From Pseudoalteromonas shioyasakiensis (GTDB lineage: Bacteria; Pseudomonadota; Gammaproteobacteria; Enterobacterales; Alteromonadaceae), in contig NZ_JANIGL010000010.1 in the NCBI RefSeq assembly GCF_024518675.1, forward strand, positions 1-64,000: 64,000 nucleotides of DNA. Direction: 5' to 3'. The first letter of the stretch is position 1. The number at the start of each line of letters is the position of its first letter. A program made the translations under genes and the position numbers. Of this stretch, positions 1 to 8,857 are shown piece after piece. A model generated the notes under the pieces. It had not been told where the DNA came from. It ran no database searches and saw only the letters and a list, made by a program, of their open reading frames with translations.

Positions 1-118
1 ACTCACCCGTCCGCCGCTCGTCAGCAAAGTAGCAAGCTACTTTCTGTTACCGCTCGACTTGCATGTGTTAGGCCTGCCGCCAGCGTTCAATCTGAGCCAT
101 GATCAAACTCTTCAATTA
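1..118 (-). rRNA. 16S ribosomal RNA, 5' end only (truncated by window edge)
   Basis: The reverse complement reads as the conserved start of bacterial 16S rRNA: ATTGAAGAGTTTGATCATGG just inside the 5' end, then the GCTCAGATTGAACGCTGGCG region and ACACATGCAAGTCGAGCGGT. The variable V1 hairpin (AGTAGCTTGCTACTT) and the GACGAGCGGCGGACGGGTGA helix follow. Only about 118 bases lie in the window and the gene continues beyond position 1. The 5' end near 118 is set by alignment with the E. coli 16S start. It is transcribed away from the predicted oriC, as is usual for rRNA operons. Confidence 0.97.
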
Positions 119-389
119 AAAGTTTTTTTGTTCCCACCCAATAAAGAGTGAAGAACAGCTCAATGAATTCTGAATTTATTTAATATCTTTCGATATTGAA
201 TTGACTGTGCTGCAATAAATAAATTTATTGCTGTTGGTCACTCAGTTTCAATTGAGACTCTAAATTTTTTGCCTCACTTAGCGAACTAAGCTTGGCTGTT
301 AGAACTCAATCTGTACGAGTGCCCACACAGATGATTGCTTTATATTGTTAAAGAACGTTTGAGTTGCCTTAGCGACTCAAGGGAAGCGA
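119..389 (-). other. rRNA operon leader region
   Basis: This stretch lies between the rrn promoters and the 16S 5' end and has no open reading frame worth calling. It contains the boxA-like antitermination element at 345-356. The rest is AT-rich with inverted segments, as expected for an rRNA leader that pairs with the 3' side of 16S during RNase III processing. The pairing partner lies outside the window, so the processing stem cannot be confirmed. Confidence 0.7.
345..356 (-). promoter_or_regulatory. boxA-like rRNA antitermination site
   Basis: The minus strand reads GTTCTTTAACAA, close to the boxA core TGCTCTTTAACAA of E. coli rrn leaders. It sits downstream of both promoters and upstream of 16S, as boxA does. 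It would load NusB/NusE and the antitermination complex. Confidence 0.7.
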
Positions 390-417
390 ATTTTACGCCT
401 TCCTATTTTTTTGTCAA
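390..417 (-). promoter_or_regulatory. rrn promoter, proximal (P2-like)
   Basis: On the minus strand, a perfect -35 TTGACA (412-417) and a -10 TAAAAT (390-395) are separated by 16 bp. It lies about 270 bases upstream of the 16S 5' end. Together with the upstream promoter at 515-542 it gives the tandem arrangement typical of gammaproteobacterial rRNA operons. Confidence 0.8.
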
Positions 418-514
418 CACTTAATTTTAAGAAGTTTTAATATTAAGTTTTACTCGACTCTCTCACCCTTTGTTTAGCGCTTTTCATTGCTGCCTGCCGG
501 GTCACTGGATGCGC

Positions 515-542
515 ATTATAGGGATATTCTTGTGGCCGTCAA
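515..542 (-). promoter_or_regulatory. rrn promoter, distal (P1-like), with AT-rich UP region
   Basis: On the minus strand, -35 TTGACG (537-542), a 16-bp spacer and a perfect -10 TATAAT (515-520) are followed directly by a GC-rich discriminator (GCGC). Such discriminators mark stringently controlled promoters sensitive to ppGpp/DksA. Positions 543-585 just upstream of the -35 are runs of A and T, consistent with an UP element contacting the RNA polymerase alpha C-terminal domains. Confidence 0.82.
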
Positions 543-627
543 TGCTTTATTTCAGTTTTATTAAATTAATTTAAATTCTGTACAAAAGGCATACAAAGCG
601 GGGATTGAAACGGTATTTCAGCGGTTA

Positions 628-650
628 TAAAAAGGCTGCAATTGCAGCCT
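628..650 (-). terminator. Rho-independent terminator after glmU
   Basis: The minus strand has GGCTGCAATTGCAGCC (a perfect self-complementary stem) followed by TTTTT. It begins about 8 bases past the glmU stop codon and separates glmU from the rRNA promoters. Confidence 0.88.
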
Positions 651-658
651 ATATAATC

Positions 659-2017
659 TTATTTTTTTACCGGTCTCTTCCAACCATCTAGGTTTCGCTG
701 TTTACTACGCGCGATTGCTAGTTGTTCATCTGCAACAGTGCTGGTGATCACTGAGCCTGCACCAATGGTGGCTGTTGCGCCAATAGTGACTGGTGCTACT
801 AATGATGAATTAGAGCCTATAAATGAATTATCACCAATAATGGTTTTTGATTTATTCACACCATCATAGTTACAGGTAATAGTACCTGCCCCTATATTGA
901 CCTTTTCGCCAATTTCAGCATCGCCAAGATAGGTTAAGTGATTTGCTTTAGAGCCTTTACCTAAACGCGATTTTTTCATTTCAACAAAGTTACCAATATG
1001 CGAATCTTCTTCCATAATCGCACCTGGGCGCAAACGAGCATAAGGACCAAGGGTACATTTAGCAGCGACACTTGCATCTTCAACCAATGTATTGGCTTTA
1101 ATAATTACATTATCGCCTATGGTACAATTTTTAAGTACGCAGTTAGGACCAATTTCAACGTTATTACCTAAAGTCACTTTACCTTCAAAAATCACGTTTA
1201 CATCAATCAGTACATCTTCACCAGTTGTGACTTCGCCGCGTACATCGATACGCGCAGGGTCGGCAAGTGTTGCACCATTTAACATTAACTCTTGCGCTTG
1301 CCATGCTTGATAAGCACGTTCAAGACCTGCAAGTTGAACACGATTATTTGCGCCTTCAACTTCCATTGGGTGATCTGGCTGTGCAGAGCTAATTTCAACA
1401 CCTTCACTGTGCGCCATTGCTACGATGTCTGTTAGGTAGTATTCGCCCTGTGCGTTTTCGTTAGACAAGTTATCTAACCAGCTTTTTAATAGCTTGCCAT
1501 TAACAGCCATAATGCCTGTGTTAACTTCGTTTAACAGTAACTGCTCTGGTGTTGCATCTTTTTGCTCAACAATACCAACTAACTTTCCATCAACGCGTAA
1601 CATACGGCCATAGCCATTAGGGTTAGCGAGATTTACCGTAAGTACAGCTAAGCCATTACTTGGGGTGGTAGCAAGTAAACGCTCTAGCGTTGATTGCTTT
1701 GTCAGTGGTACATCACCGTATAAAACCAATACAGTGTCTTCATCATTAATATGTGGGTTTGCTTGTGCTACGGCATGACCCGTGCCTAGCTGCTCAGCTT
1801 GTAGTACCCAGTTTACGTCGTTATCAGCAAGTTGTTGTTGTAATAATTCGCCGCCATGACCATAAACCAAGTTAGTTGATGTGGCACCAAGTGCATTAGC
1901 ATTATCAATAACGTGCTGCACCATAGGTTTGCCTGCAACTTTGTGCAGTACCTTAGGAAGAGCTGAACGCATACGAGTACCTTTACCCGCAGCTAAAATA
2001 ACCGTTGTGAGTGGCAT
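659..2017 (-). CDS. glmU: Bifunctional UDP-GlcNAc pyrophosphorylase / glucosamine-1-phosphate N-acetyltransferase
   Basis: GlmU makes UDP-N-acetylglucosamine in the cytoplasm, the precursor of peptidoglycan and lipopolysaccharide: it acetylates glucosamine-1-phosphate and then uridylates it. The 452-residue length fits the family (E. coli 456). The N-terminal uridyltransferase domain shows the nucleotide-binding LAAGKGTRM at about 8-16, a PKVLHKVAGKPM segment at 21-32, QAEQLGTGHA at 73-82 and GDVPL at 101-105. The C-terminal half is a left-handed beta helix of hexapeptide repeats with the acetyltransferase segments NHLTYLGDAEIG and NIGAGTITCNYDG. It follows the atp operon after a terminator and a gap of about 280 bases, the order found in E. 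coli (atpC-glmU). It has its own terminator. Confidence 0.97.
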   Translation of the reverse strand: MPLTTVILAAGKGTRMRSALPKVLHKVAGKPMVQHVIDNANALGATSTNLVYGHGGELLQQQLADNDVNWVLQAEQLGTGHAVAQANPHINDEDTVLVLYGDVPLTKQSTLERLLATTPSNGLAVLTVNLANPNGYGRMLRVDGKLVGIVEQKDATPEQLLLNEVNTGIMAVNGKLLKSWLDNLSNENAQGEYYLTDIVAMAHSEGVEISSAQPDHPMEVEGANNRVQLAGLERAYQAWQAQELMLNGATLADPARIDVRGEVTTGEDVLIDVNVIFEGKVTLGNNVEIGPNCVLKNCTIGDNVIIKANTLVEDASVAAKCTLGPYARLRPGAIMEEDSHIGNFVEMKKSRLGKGSKANHLTYLGDAEIGEKVNIGAGTITCNYDGVNKSKTIIGDNSFIGSNSSLVAPVTIGATATIGAGSVITSTVADEQLAIARSKQRNLDGWKRPVKK

Positions 2018-2254
2018 TAAAACAATTTCCTTCTTTCTTTGTTTTATTGAAATAAGTAAGCGAGCGTGAATTCAAAAAGATTACGTAAGTCACATCATGC
2101 GCAAATACTCAACGGCAATCTAGCAGTTGCCAATGAATCTTAACTGAAATCAAGCATTGCTTTTATATGCTTTATTGTAACGGGGATCAATGAAGGATAT
2201 AAGTACAAAAAGCGATCTATTGCACAGAGTGAAACATTATTTATATTCAGGCAC

Positions 2255-2284
2255 AAAAAAGCCCACATAAAGTGGGCTTTTACT
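2255..2284 (-). terminator. Rho-independent terminator of the atp operon
   Basis: GCCCACATAAAGTGGGC (2261-2277) forms a 7-bp GC-rich stem with a short loop, flanked by A and T runs. On the minus strand it ends in TTTTTT about 20 bases after the atpC stop. The A run on the other side makes it potentially bidirectional. Confidence 0.88.
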
Positions 2285-2297
2285 AAACCAGATAGGC

Positions 2298-2720
2298 TTA
2301 CTTATTACGTAATTGCTGAATAACACGTAACTGAGCAATTGCTTCAGCTAGTTGTATTGCTGCTTGGTTATAATCTAACTCAGCAGTGCCACCTTGTGCC
2401 ATTTGTTTCTCAGCGTCACGTTTAGCTTGCTCAGCAGCTTGTTCGTCTAAGTCTTCACCACGAACAGCTGTATCTGCAAGTACAGATACGATATTCGGTT
2501 GAACCTCTAACGTACCGCCTGCAATATAAATGAGCTCTTCTTCACCAAATTGCTTAACTAAACGTACCATACCAGGTTTAAGGGCAGTTAGTAGTGGAGC
2601 GTGACCAGCATTAACACCTAGTTCACCTTCACTACCACTTACTTGAATAGATTCAACTAAACCAGAAAATAATTTCTCTTCAGCACTTACTACGTCAAGA
2701 TGTACAGTCATAGCTGCCAT
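2298..2720 (-). CDS. atpC: F1Fo ATP synthase epsilon subunit
   Basis: Epsilon is part of the F1 central stalk; it couples gamma rotation to the c-ring and inhibits ATP hydrolysis through its C-terminal helices. The 140-residue protein has the N-terminal beta-sandwich signature (TVHLDVVSAEEKLFSG, GELGVNAGHAPLLTALKPG) and a C-terminal helical hairpin rich in A, Q and E. The start at 2720 is supported by AGGAGG six bases upstream; an in-frame ATG at 2711 is the alternative. It is the last gene of the atp operon, 13 bases after atpD. Confidence 0.96.
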   Translation of the reverse strand: MAAMTVHLDVVSAEEKLFSGLVESIQVSGSEGELGVNAGHAPLLTALKPGMVRLVKQFGEEELIYIAGGTLEVQPNIVSVLADTAVRGEDLDEQAAEQAKRDAEKQMAQGGTAELDYNQAAIQLAEAIAQLRVIQQLRNK

Positions 2721-2733
2721 ACTACCCTCCTAA

Positions 2734-4119
2734 TTACATGCCTTTGGCTTTTTCTGCCGCTTCTTCGATAGAGCCAACCATGTAGAACGCTTGCTCTGGA
2801 AGGTCATCAAACTCACCGTTTAAGATGCCTTTAAAGCCAGCAATAGTATCTTTTAGTGAAACGTATTTACCTGACGCACCTGTAAATACCTCTGCCACGA
2901 AGAATGGCTGAGATAGGAAACGTTGGATTTTACGCGCACGAGATACAAGTTGCTTATCTTCGTCAGAAAGCTCGTCCATACCTAGGATTGCAATGATGTC
3001 TTTAAGTTCTTTATAACGCTGAAGAACTGTTTGAACGCCACGTGCTGTATCGTAGTGCTCTTGACCAATAACTTGTGGGTCAAGTTGACGTGAAGATGAA
3101 TCAAGTGGGTCTACCGCAGGGTAGATACCAAGTGAAGCGATATCACGTGAAAGTACTACTGTTGCATCTAAGTGAGCAAACGTTGTTGCTGGAGATGGAT
3201 CCGTTAAATCATCCGCAGGTACGTATACCGCTTGGATTGAAGTAATTGAACCAGTCTTAGTAGATGCGATACGCTCTTGAAGTACACCCATTTCTTCAGC
3301 TAGTGTAGGCTGGTAACCTACCGCTGATGGCATACGACCAAGAAGTGCTGATACTTCTGTACCTGCAAGTGTATAACGGTAGATGTTATCTACGAAGAAA
3401 AGTACGTCACGACCTTCGTCACGGAATTTCTCAGCCATAGTAAGACCTGTTAACGCTACGCGTAAACGGTTACCTGGAGGCTCGTTCATCTGACCGTATA
3501 CAAGCGATACTTTATCAAGTACGTTTGAATCGTTCATTTCATGGTAGAAATCGTTACCCTCACGAGTACGCTCACCAACACCTGCGAATACTGAGTAACC
3601 GCTGTGCTCGATTGCGATGTTACGGATAAGTTCCATCATGTTTACGGTTTTACCAACACCGGCACCACCGAATAAACCAACTTTACCACCTTTAGCGAAC
3701 GGACATACAAGGTCGATTACCTTGATACCTGTTTCTAAAAGTTCAATTGAACTTGATTGCTCTTCGTAAGAAGGCGCTGCACGGTGAATAGACATACGGT
3801 CTTCTTCGCCGATTGGGCCAGCTTCATCGATTGGCTCACCAAGTACGTTCATGATACGACCTAAAGTTGCAGTACCAACTGGAACTTTAATCGCTTCACC
3901 TGTGTTTTCTACTGAAGCACTACGACGTAAACCGTCTGTAGTACCTAGTGCGATAGCACGTACCACACCGCCACCTAGCTGTTGTTGAACTTCTAGAGTC
4001 AAACCAGCTAAATCGCCATCTGTTACTTTTAGTGCGTCATATACGGCTGGCACGTTGTTTTGCGAATATTCAATATCCACAACGGCACCGATAATTTGGA
4101 CGACCTTACCTAAACTCAT
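2734..4119 (-). CDS. atpD: F1Fo ATP synthase beta subunit
   Basis: The beta subunits carry the catalytic nucleotide sites of F1. The 461-residue protein has the P-loop GGAGVGKT at 151-158, the GERTREGND segment, the Walker B-like DVLFFVDNIYRYTLAG stretch and the ATP synthase alpha/beta signature PAVDPLDSSS. The adjacent residues read VDNIYRYTLAG where E. coli has VDNIYRYTLAG as well, so the active site looks intact. It lies between atpG and atpC in the standard order. Confidence 0.98.
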   Translation of the reverse strand: MSLGKVVQIIGAVVDIEYSQNNVPAVYDALKVTDGDLAGLTLEVQQQLGGGVVRAIALGTTDGLRRSASVENTGEAIKVPVGTATLGRIMNVLGEPIDEAGPIGEEDRMSIHRAAPSYEEQSSSIELLETGIKVIDLVCPFAKGGKVGLFGGAGVGKTVNMMELIRNIAIEHSGYSVFAGVGERTREGNDFYHEMNDSNVLDKVSLVYGQMNEPPGNRLRVALTGLTMAEKFRDEGRDVLFFVDNIYRYTLAGTEVSALLGRMPSAVGYQPTLAEEMGVLQERIASTKTGSITSIQAVYVPADDLTDPSPATTFAHLDATVVLSRDIASLGIYPAVDPLDSSSRQLDPQVIGQEHYDTARGVQTVLQRYKELKDIIAILGMDELSDEDKQLVSRARKIQRFLSQPFFVAEVFTGASGKYVSLKDTIAGFKGILNGEFDDLPEQAFYMVGSIEEAAEKAKGM

Positions 4120-4152
4120 GTCTATTCCTCTCTTTAATCTTTGCCAGAAGCA

Positions 4153-5013
4153 TTAAACTGCGGCTGAACCAGAAACAATCTCACTAATTTCTTGTGTGAT
4201 TGCAGCTTGGCGCGCCTTGTTATAAATAAGCTGTAACTCATCCATAAGGTCGCCAGCGTTATCAGTTGCAGCTTTCATCGCAACCATACGGGCAGCCTGT
4301 TCAGAGGCAGCGTTCTCAACTACACCTTGGTATACTTGAGACTCAATAAAGCGTACTAACAGCGCTTCTAAAATCGCGTCTGGGTTTGGCTCGTATAAGT
4401 AGTCCCATGCATGTGCAGAAACTTCTTCTTCAGCTTTTGGCAAAGGGAGTAACTGATCTATCATTGGCTCTTGCTTCATGGTATTAACGAAGTTGTTATA
4501 TACCAAGAATAAACGGTCAATTTTGCCTTCAGAAAATGCATCAAGCATTATTTTTACAGGACCAATAATGTCTTGTACTGAAGGTTTATCTCCTAAGCCC
4601 GCTTTTTTAGCGAGTAGTTGACCACCAAAACGTTGGAAGAAACCAGCAGCTTTGCTGCCTAAAGTTGCAAACTCGGCGTCTACACCTTTTTCTTTCCACG
4701 CTTTAACGTCTTGTGCAACTTTCTTAAACTCATTAGAGTTTAAACCGCCACACAAACCACGGTCAGTAGAGATAACAATATAACCAACTCGTTTTACTTC
4801 ACGTTCTTCTAAGAACGGGTGAGTAAAATCAAGATTTGCTTGAGCAACACGACCAATCACTTTACGTAATTTTTCAGCGTATGGACGGCTTGAAGCCACT
4901 CGTTCTTGCGCCTTTTTCATTTTAGACGCAGCAACCATTTCCATTGCGCTAGTGATCTTTTGAGTATTTTTAATACTGCCGATCTTGCTTTTAATCTCTT
5001 TTCCGCTGGCCAT
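4153..5013 (-). CDS. atpG: F1Fo ATP synthase gamma subunit
   Basis: Gamma is the rotating central shaft inside the alpha3-beta3 hexamer. The 286-residue protein starts MASGKEIKSKIGSIKNTQKI, the conserved N-terminal coiled-coil helix. It carries the TDRGLCGGLN segment and ends in the second long helix (ITQEISEIVSGSAAV), the family signature. The length matches E. coli (287). It sits between atpA and atpD. Confidence 0.97.
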   Translation of the reverse strand: MASGKEIKSKIGSIKNTQKITSAMEMVAASKMKKAQERVASSRPYAEKLRKVIGRVAQANLDFTHPFLEEREVKRVGYIVISTDRGLCGGLNSNEFKKVAQDVKAWKEKGVDAEFATLGSKAAGFFQRFGGQLLAKKAGLGDKPSVQDIIGPVKIMLDAFSEGKIDRLFLVYNNFVNTMKQEPMIDQLLPLPKAEEEVSAHAWDYLYEPNPDAILEALLVRFIESQVYQGVVENAASEQAARMVAMKAATDNAGDLMDELQLIYNKARQAAITQEISEIVSGSAAV

Positions 5014-5072
5014 GACTCTCTCTCCGAATCAAGGTGTGCTCTAGGTTATAAAGCACACCATTAATAACTAAA

Positions 5073-6614
5073 TTACCAAGTTTGCGTAGACTTGAACTTC
5101 TCTAGAAGTTCTTTAAGCTGCGCTTCGATCTCGGCGTTGTAGTTACCAGTTTCATTGATTTGAGCCACAAGCTCTGCGTATGTGCTATTTGCATAAGAAA
5201 GTAAAGCTGCTTCGAAATCCATGATTTTAGGGATTTCAACATCTTTTAAATAACCTTTCTCAGCTGCGAATAACGACAAAGACATTTCAGCAACAGACAT
5301 TGGAGCGTACTGTTTCTGCTTCATTAGCTCTGTTACACGCTCACCATGCTCAAGTTGAGCACGAGTTGCATCATCAAGGTCAGACGCGAACTGCGAGAAC
5401 GCAGCTAATTCACGATACTGAGCTAGGGCTAGACGGATACCGCCACCTAGTTTCTTAACGATTTTAGTTTGTGCAGCACCACCAACACGCGATACCGAGA
5501 TACCAGCATTTACTGCCGGACGGATACCTGAGTTGAATAAGTCAGTTTCTAAGAAGATCTGACCATCGGTGATAGAGATAACGTTAGTCGGTACGAACGC
5601 AGAAACGTCGCCGCCTTGAGTTTCAATGATTGGCAATGCCGTCAATGAACCTGTTTTACCTTTCACTTCACCATTGGTGAACTTCTCAACGTAATCAGCG
5701 TTTACACGCGATGCACGCTCTAGAAGACGAGAGTGAAGATAGAATACGTCACCTGGGTATGCTTCACGACCTGGTGGACGCTTAAGTAGCAATGAGATTT
5801 GACGATAAGCAACAGCTTGCTTAGATAAATCATCATATACGATTAGCGCGTCTTCACCACGGTCACGGAAGTATTCACCCATAGTACAGCCCGAGAACGG
5901 AGCTAGGTACTGAAGTGCCGCAGACTCAGAAGCAGATGCAACAACAACGATTGTGTTTTCTAATGCACCGTGCTCTTCTAATTTACGTACTACGTTAGCA
6001 ATAGTAGAAGCTTTTTGACCAACCGCAACGTACACACACTTAACGCCTGTGCCTTTTTGGTTGATGATTGCATCGATTGCTAGTGCAGTTTTACCTGTTT
6101 GGCGGTCACCGATAACAAGCTCACGCTGACCACGACCAACTGGAATCATCGCATCGATAGATTTATAACCAGTTTGCACTGGCTCATCTACTGATTGACG
6201 TTCGATTACACCTGGTGCAATTTTTTCTACAGGTTCAAAACCGTCGTTATCTAAAGCGCCTTTACCATCGATAGGTGCACCTAGTGTGTTTACAACACGA
6301 CCAAGTAGACCACGACCAACAGGAACTTCTAAGATACGGCCAGTTGTATAAACTTTTACGCCTTCTGTAAGGTCAGCGTAAGGACCCATTACTACTGCAC
6401 CAATTGAGTCACGCTCAAGGTTTAGTGCGATAGCATAACGGTTGCCAGGAAGCTCAATCATCTCACCTTGCATACAGTCAGCTAGACCGTGGATGCGGAT
6501 GATACCGTCTGTAACAGATACGATAGTACCTTCGTTACGAGCTTCACTTACAACTTCGAACTGCTCAATACGTTGTTTGATCAGATCTGAAATTTCAGTG
6601 GAATTAAGTTGCAT
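5073..6614 (-). CDS. atpA: F1Fo ATP synthase alpha subunit
   Basis: Alpha forms the non-catalytic nucleotide sites of F1 and alternates with beta. The 513-residue protein (same length as E. coli) starts MQLNSTEISDLIKQRI and has the P-loop GDRQTGKT at 169-176. The signature PAVNAGISVSRVGGAAQ and the arginine-bearing segment that contributes to the beta active site are present. It lies 14 bases downstream of atpH and 59 bases upstream of atpG within the operon. Confidence 0.98.
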   Translation of the reverse strand: MQLNSTEISDLIKQRIEQFEVVSEARNEGTIVSVTDGIIRIHGLADCMQGEMIELPGNRYAIALNLERDSIGAVVMGPYADLTEGVKVYTTGRILEVPVGRGLLGRVVNTLGAPIDGKGALDNDGFEPVEKIAPGVIERQSVDEPVQTGYKSIDAMIPVGRGQRELVIGDRQTGKTALAIDAIINQKGTGVKCVYVAVGQKASTIANVVRKLEEHGALENTIVVVASASESAALQYLAPFSGCTMGEYFRDRGEDALIVYDDLSKQAVAYRQISLLLKRPPGREAYPGDVFYLHSRLLERASRVNADYVEKFTNGEVKGKTGSLTALPIIETQGGDVSAFVPTNVISITDGQIFLETDLFNSGIRPAVNAGISVSRVGGAAQTKIVKKLGGGIRLALAQYRELAAFSQFASDLDDATRAQLEHGERVTELMKQKQYAPMSVAEMSLSLFAAEKGYLKDVEIPKIMDFEAALLSYANSTYAELVAQINETGNYNAEIEAQLKELLEKFKSTQTW

Positions 6615-6628
6615 GCTCTTTTTCCCAA

Positions 6629-7162
6629 TTACGATTGTAGTGTTGTGGCTAAGCGATTTAATTTACCGCGTACTGAGCCGTCGATTACAGTATCACCAGA
6701 CTTAATAATAAGTCCGCCAACGACTGTAGCGTCTTCACTACAATTCAGCTTAACTTTGCGTGCGAAACGTTTTTCAAGTACCGCTACCAATGATTCTTGC
6801 TGCTGTGCAGCAAGAGGGGTTGCCGAAATCACGTCTACTTCGATTTCTTTATCGTATTCTGCTTTAAATTCAGCAAATAACTCTGCAACCGCAGGTAGGG
6901 CAATCAAACGTCCATTTTCAGCCATCACCTTCACTAGGTTCTGACCTTGTTCGTTGAGCTGCTCAGCACAAATTTTGTTAAATAACTCAGCTTGTGCAGT
7001 TGCAGTAGGCAATCCAGCTAGAATGCTTGATGCTTGTTCGTTGCTGGCGACTTGGCCTGCAAAAAACAACATGTCATTCCAGCTTTCAATGCTGCCTTTT
7101 TCAACGGCAAGTTCAAAAGCCGCTTTAGCGTATGGGCGAGCGATAGTAGTCAATTCAGACAT
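6629..7162 (-). CDS. atpH: F1Fo ATP synthase delta subunit
   Basis: Delta sits on top of F1 and joins it to the b-subunit stator. The protein is 177 residues from MSELTTIARPYAKAAFELA, the length and N-terminus of E. coli AtpH (MSEFITVARPYAKAAFDFA). An in-frame ATG two codons upstream (7168) is only 2 bases from the AGGAGG ribosome site, whereas 7162 is 8 bases away, so the second ATG is preferred. The C-terminus has the conserved GGLIIKSGDTVIDGSVRGKL motif. Confidence 0.95.
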   Translation of the reverse strand: MSELTTIARPYAKAAFELAVEKGSIESWNDMLFFAGQVASNEQASSILAGLPTATAQAELFNKICAEQLNEQGQNLVKVMAENGRLIALPAVAELFAEFKAEYDKEIEVDVISATPLAAQQQESLVAVLEKRFARKVKLNCSEDATVVGGLIIKSGDTVIDGSVRGKLNRLATTLQS

Positions 7163-7178
7163 GCTCATACCCTCCTAA

Positions 7179-7649
7179 TTACAGCTCAGCGACAAGTTTT
7201 TCAACGATGTCACTATGTGCGGCTTGATTGATTTCGCGCTCTAAAATACGTTCAGCACCAACCACTGCAAGAGTAGCTACTTGTTTACGTAGCTCTTCTG
7301 TTACACGGTTACGTTCTGCTTCGATTTCAGATTGCCCTTGAGCAATAATTTTTTCACGCTCTTGCTGACCACGAACAGTTTCTTCGTCAACAATTAGCAC
7401 GGCACGCTTTTTAGCTTGTTCAATGATATCAGCCGCTTGAGCTTTTGCATCTTTAAGCTGTTCAGCAGCTTTCTTTTGCGCAAGTTCTAAGTCTTTTTCG
7501 GCTCTATCAGAGGCAGCTAAACCATCTTCGATTTTCTTTTGGCGAGCTTCAATTGCACCGTTTAGTGGTGGCCATACGAATTTCATACAAAAAAGTACGA
7601 ACACCGTAAATGCAATTAATTCACCGATAAGAGTGGCGTTTAAGTTCAC
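7179..7649 (-). CDS. atpF: F1Fo ATP synthase b subunit
   Basis: The b subunit forms the dimeric peripheral stalk. The 156-residue protein (E. coli 156) begins MNLNATLIGELIAFTVFVLF with one N-terminal membrane helix (about 5-26). A long charged coiled-coil helix follows (EARQKKIEDGLAASDRAEKD onward) with many A, E, K and Q and no membrane segments. It lies between atpE and atpH; the ribosome site GGAGG is directly upstream. Confidence 0.96.
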   Translation of the reverse strand: MNLNATLIGELIAFTVFVLFCMKFVWPPLNGAIEARQKKIEDGLAASDRAEKDLELAQKKAAEQLKDAKAQAADIIEQAKKRAVLIVDEETVRGQQEREKIIAQGQSEIEAERNRVTEELRKQVATLAVVGAERILEREINQAAHSDIVEKLVAEL

Positions 7650-7690
7650 AACCGCTCCTCCTTAAATAGTAAGCTGTTCAAAAAATAAAA

Positions 7691-7924
7691 TTAAAGTACG
7701 AACAACAATACCATCGCGATACCAACACCAATCATTGCTACAGCATCGATTAGACCAGCAAGGATGAACATCTTAACTTGTAGTGAAGGAGCAAGCTCAG
7801 GTTGACGCGCACATGCTTCTAGGAATTTACCACCCATGTTACCGAAGCCGATTGCAGTACCGATTGCACCAAAACCGATAAGTAAAGCTACAGCGATATA
7901 CTTAAGACCGATCATTAGTTCCAT
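7691..7924 (-). CDS. atpE: F1Fo ATP synthase c subunit (ring proteolipid)
   Basis: The c subunits form the membrane rotor that carries protons. The protein is 77 residues from the ATG at 7924 (MELMIGLKYIAVALLIGFGA), with GGAG seven bases upstream. A longer reading would need a TTG at 7936 that overlaps this ribosome site. Two membrane helices flank the polar loop GGKFLEACARQPEL. The ion-binding carboxylate is the aspartate in AGLIDAVAMIG of helix 2. It lacks the Q/E/S pattern of sodium-driven c rings, so it is inferred to be proton-coupled despite the marine setting. Confidence 0.95.
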   Translation of the reverse strand: MELMIGLKYIAVALLIGFGAIGTAIGFGNMGGKFLEACARQPELAPSLQVKMFILAGLIDAVAMIGVGIAMVLLFVL

Positions 7925-7984
7925 TTTTTTCTCCAAAGTTTCAATTGTAAATTAAAGTTAAAAGTAAAATTGTAAATATCTAAA

Positions 7985-8842
7985 TTAGTGATTATCTGAG
8001 CTAGCCATGCTTAGGTAAACGATAGTTAGCATCATAAATACGAATGCTTGTAACACGATTACTAAGATATGGAATACGGCCCAAATAAAGTGCAACGGAA
8101 GTTGCATTAAACCAACTGCGCCGATCAAGATGAATATCAACTCACCAGCATATAAGTTACCGAACAAACGAAGTGCTAACGAGAATGGCTTAGCTACTAA
8201 TGCGATAAGTTCAAGCAACAAATTAAATGGGATCAAAAGAATTTGAACCAATGTATTGTTAGAGCTAAACGGGTGAAGTGTTAACTCTTTAATGAAGCCA
8301 CCGATACCTTTGATTTTAATTGAGTAACCGATCATCAATAAGAATACACCTAACGCTAAAGCAGCGGTTAAGTTGATGTCAGTAGTAGGTACGATTTTCA
8401 TATATACGTCGTGTGAATCCATACCAAACGCATTTTCGCCAACAAAGCCAGCAAATGCAGGTAAGAAATCAACAGGTATTAAATCCATTAAGTTCATTAA
8501 GAATATCCAAACGAATATTGTTAATGCTAATGGTGCGATAAGTTTACTTCTTCCGTGGAAGGTATCACGTACGTTGTCGCCAACAAATTCAACAATCATT
8601 TCAATAAAACATTGAAATTTACCAGGTACACCTAGTGTTGATTTTTTAGCGGCACTACGGAAGATCCATAAAAAGATAAGACCTAATCCGATAGACCATG
8701 CGAGGGTATCTATATGCCATGTCCAGAAACCACTGTCCGCACATGCTTTATTGAAGGCAAGACCGGCATCGGTCGAGCACATCTTAGCATTGGTTAAGTG
8801 GTGCTGAATATGGCTAGATAGAGTAACTTCTTCTGCAGCCAT
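7985..8842 (-). CDS. atpB: F1Fo ATP synthase a subunit
   Basis: Subunit a contains the proton half-channels next to the c ring. From the ATG at 8842 the protein is 285 residues (MAAEEVTLSSHIQHHLTNAK). A GGGAT ribosome site lies 5-9 bases upstream; a TTG four codons earlier is possible but less likely. Several hydrophobic segments are visible. The conserved helix with the essential arginine reads KPFSLALRLFGNLYAGELI. The gene starts 15 bases after the atpI stop. Confidence 0.96.
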   Translation of the reverse strand: MAAEEVTLSSHIQHHLTNAKMCSTDAGLAFNKACADSGFWTWHIDTLAWSIGLGLIFLWIFRSAAKKSTLGVPGKFQCFIEMIVEFVGDNVRDTFHGRSKLIAPLALTIFVWIFLMNLMDLIPVDFLPAFAGFVGENAFGMDSHDVYMKIVPTTDINLTAALALGVFLLMIGYSIKIKGIGGFIKELTLHPFSSNNTLVQILLIPFNLLLELIALVAKPFSLALRLFGNLYAGELIFILIGAVGLMQLPLHFIWAVFHILVIVLQAFVFMMLTIVYLSMASSDNH

Positions 8843-8857
8843 GTTATATCCCAAAAG

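Noticed and set aside
8843..8854. TTG start for atpB (and likewise the TTG at 7936 for atpE)
   Set aside because: These TTG codons overlap the ribosome sites of the downstream ATG codons, which give family-typical N-termini.
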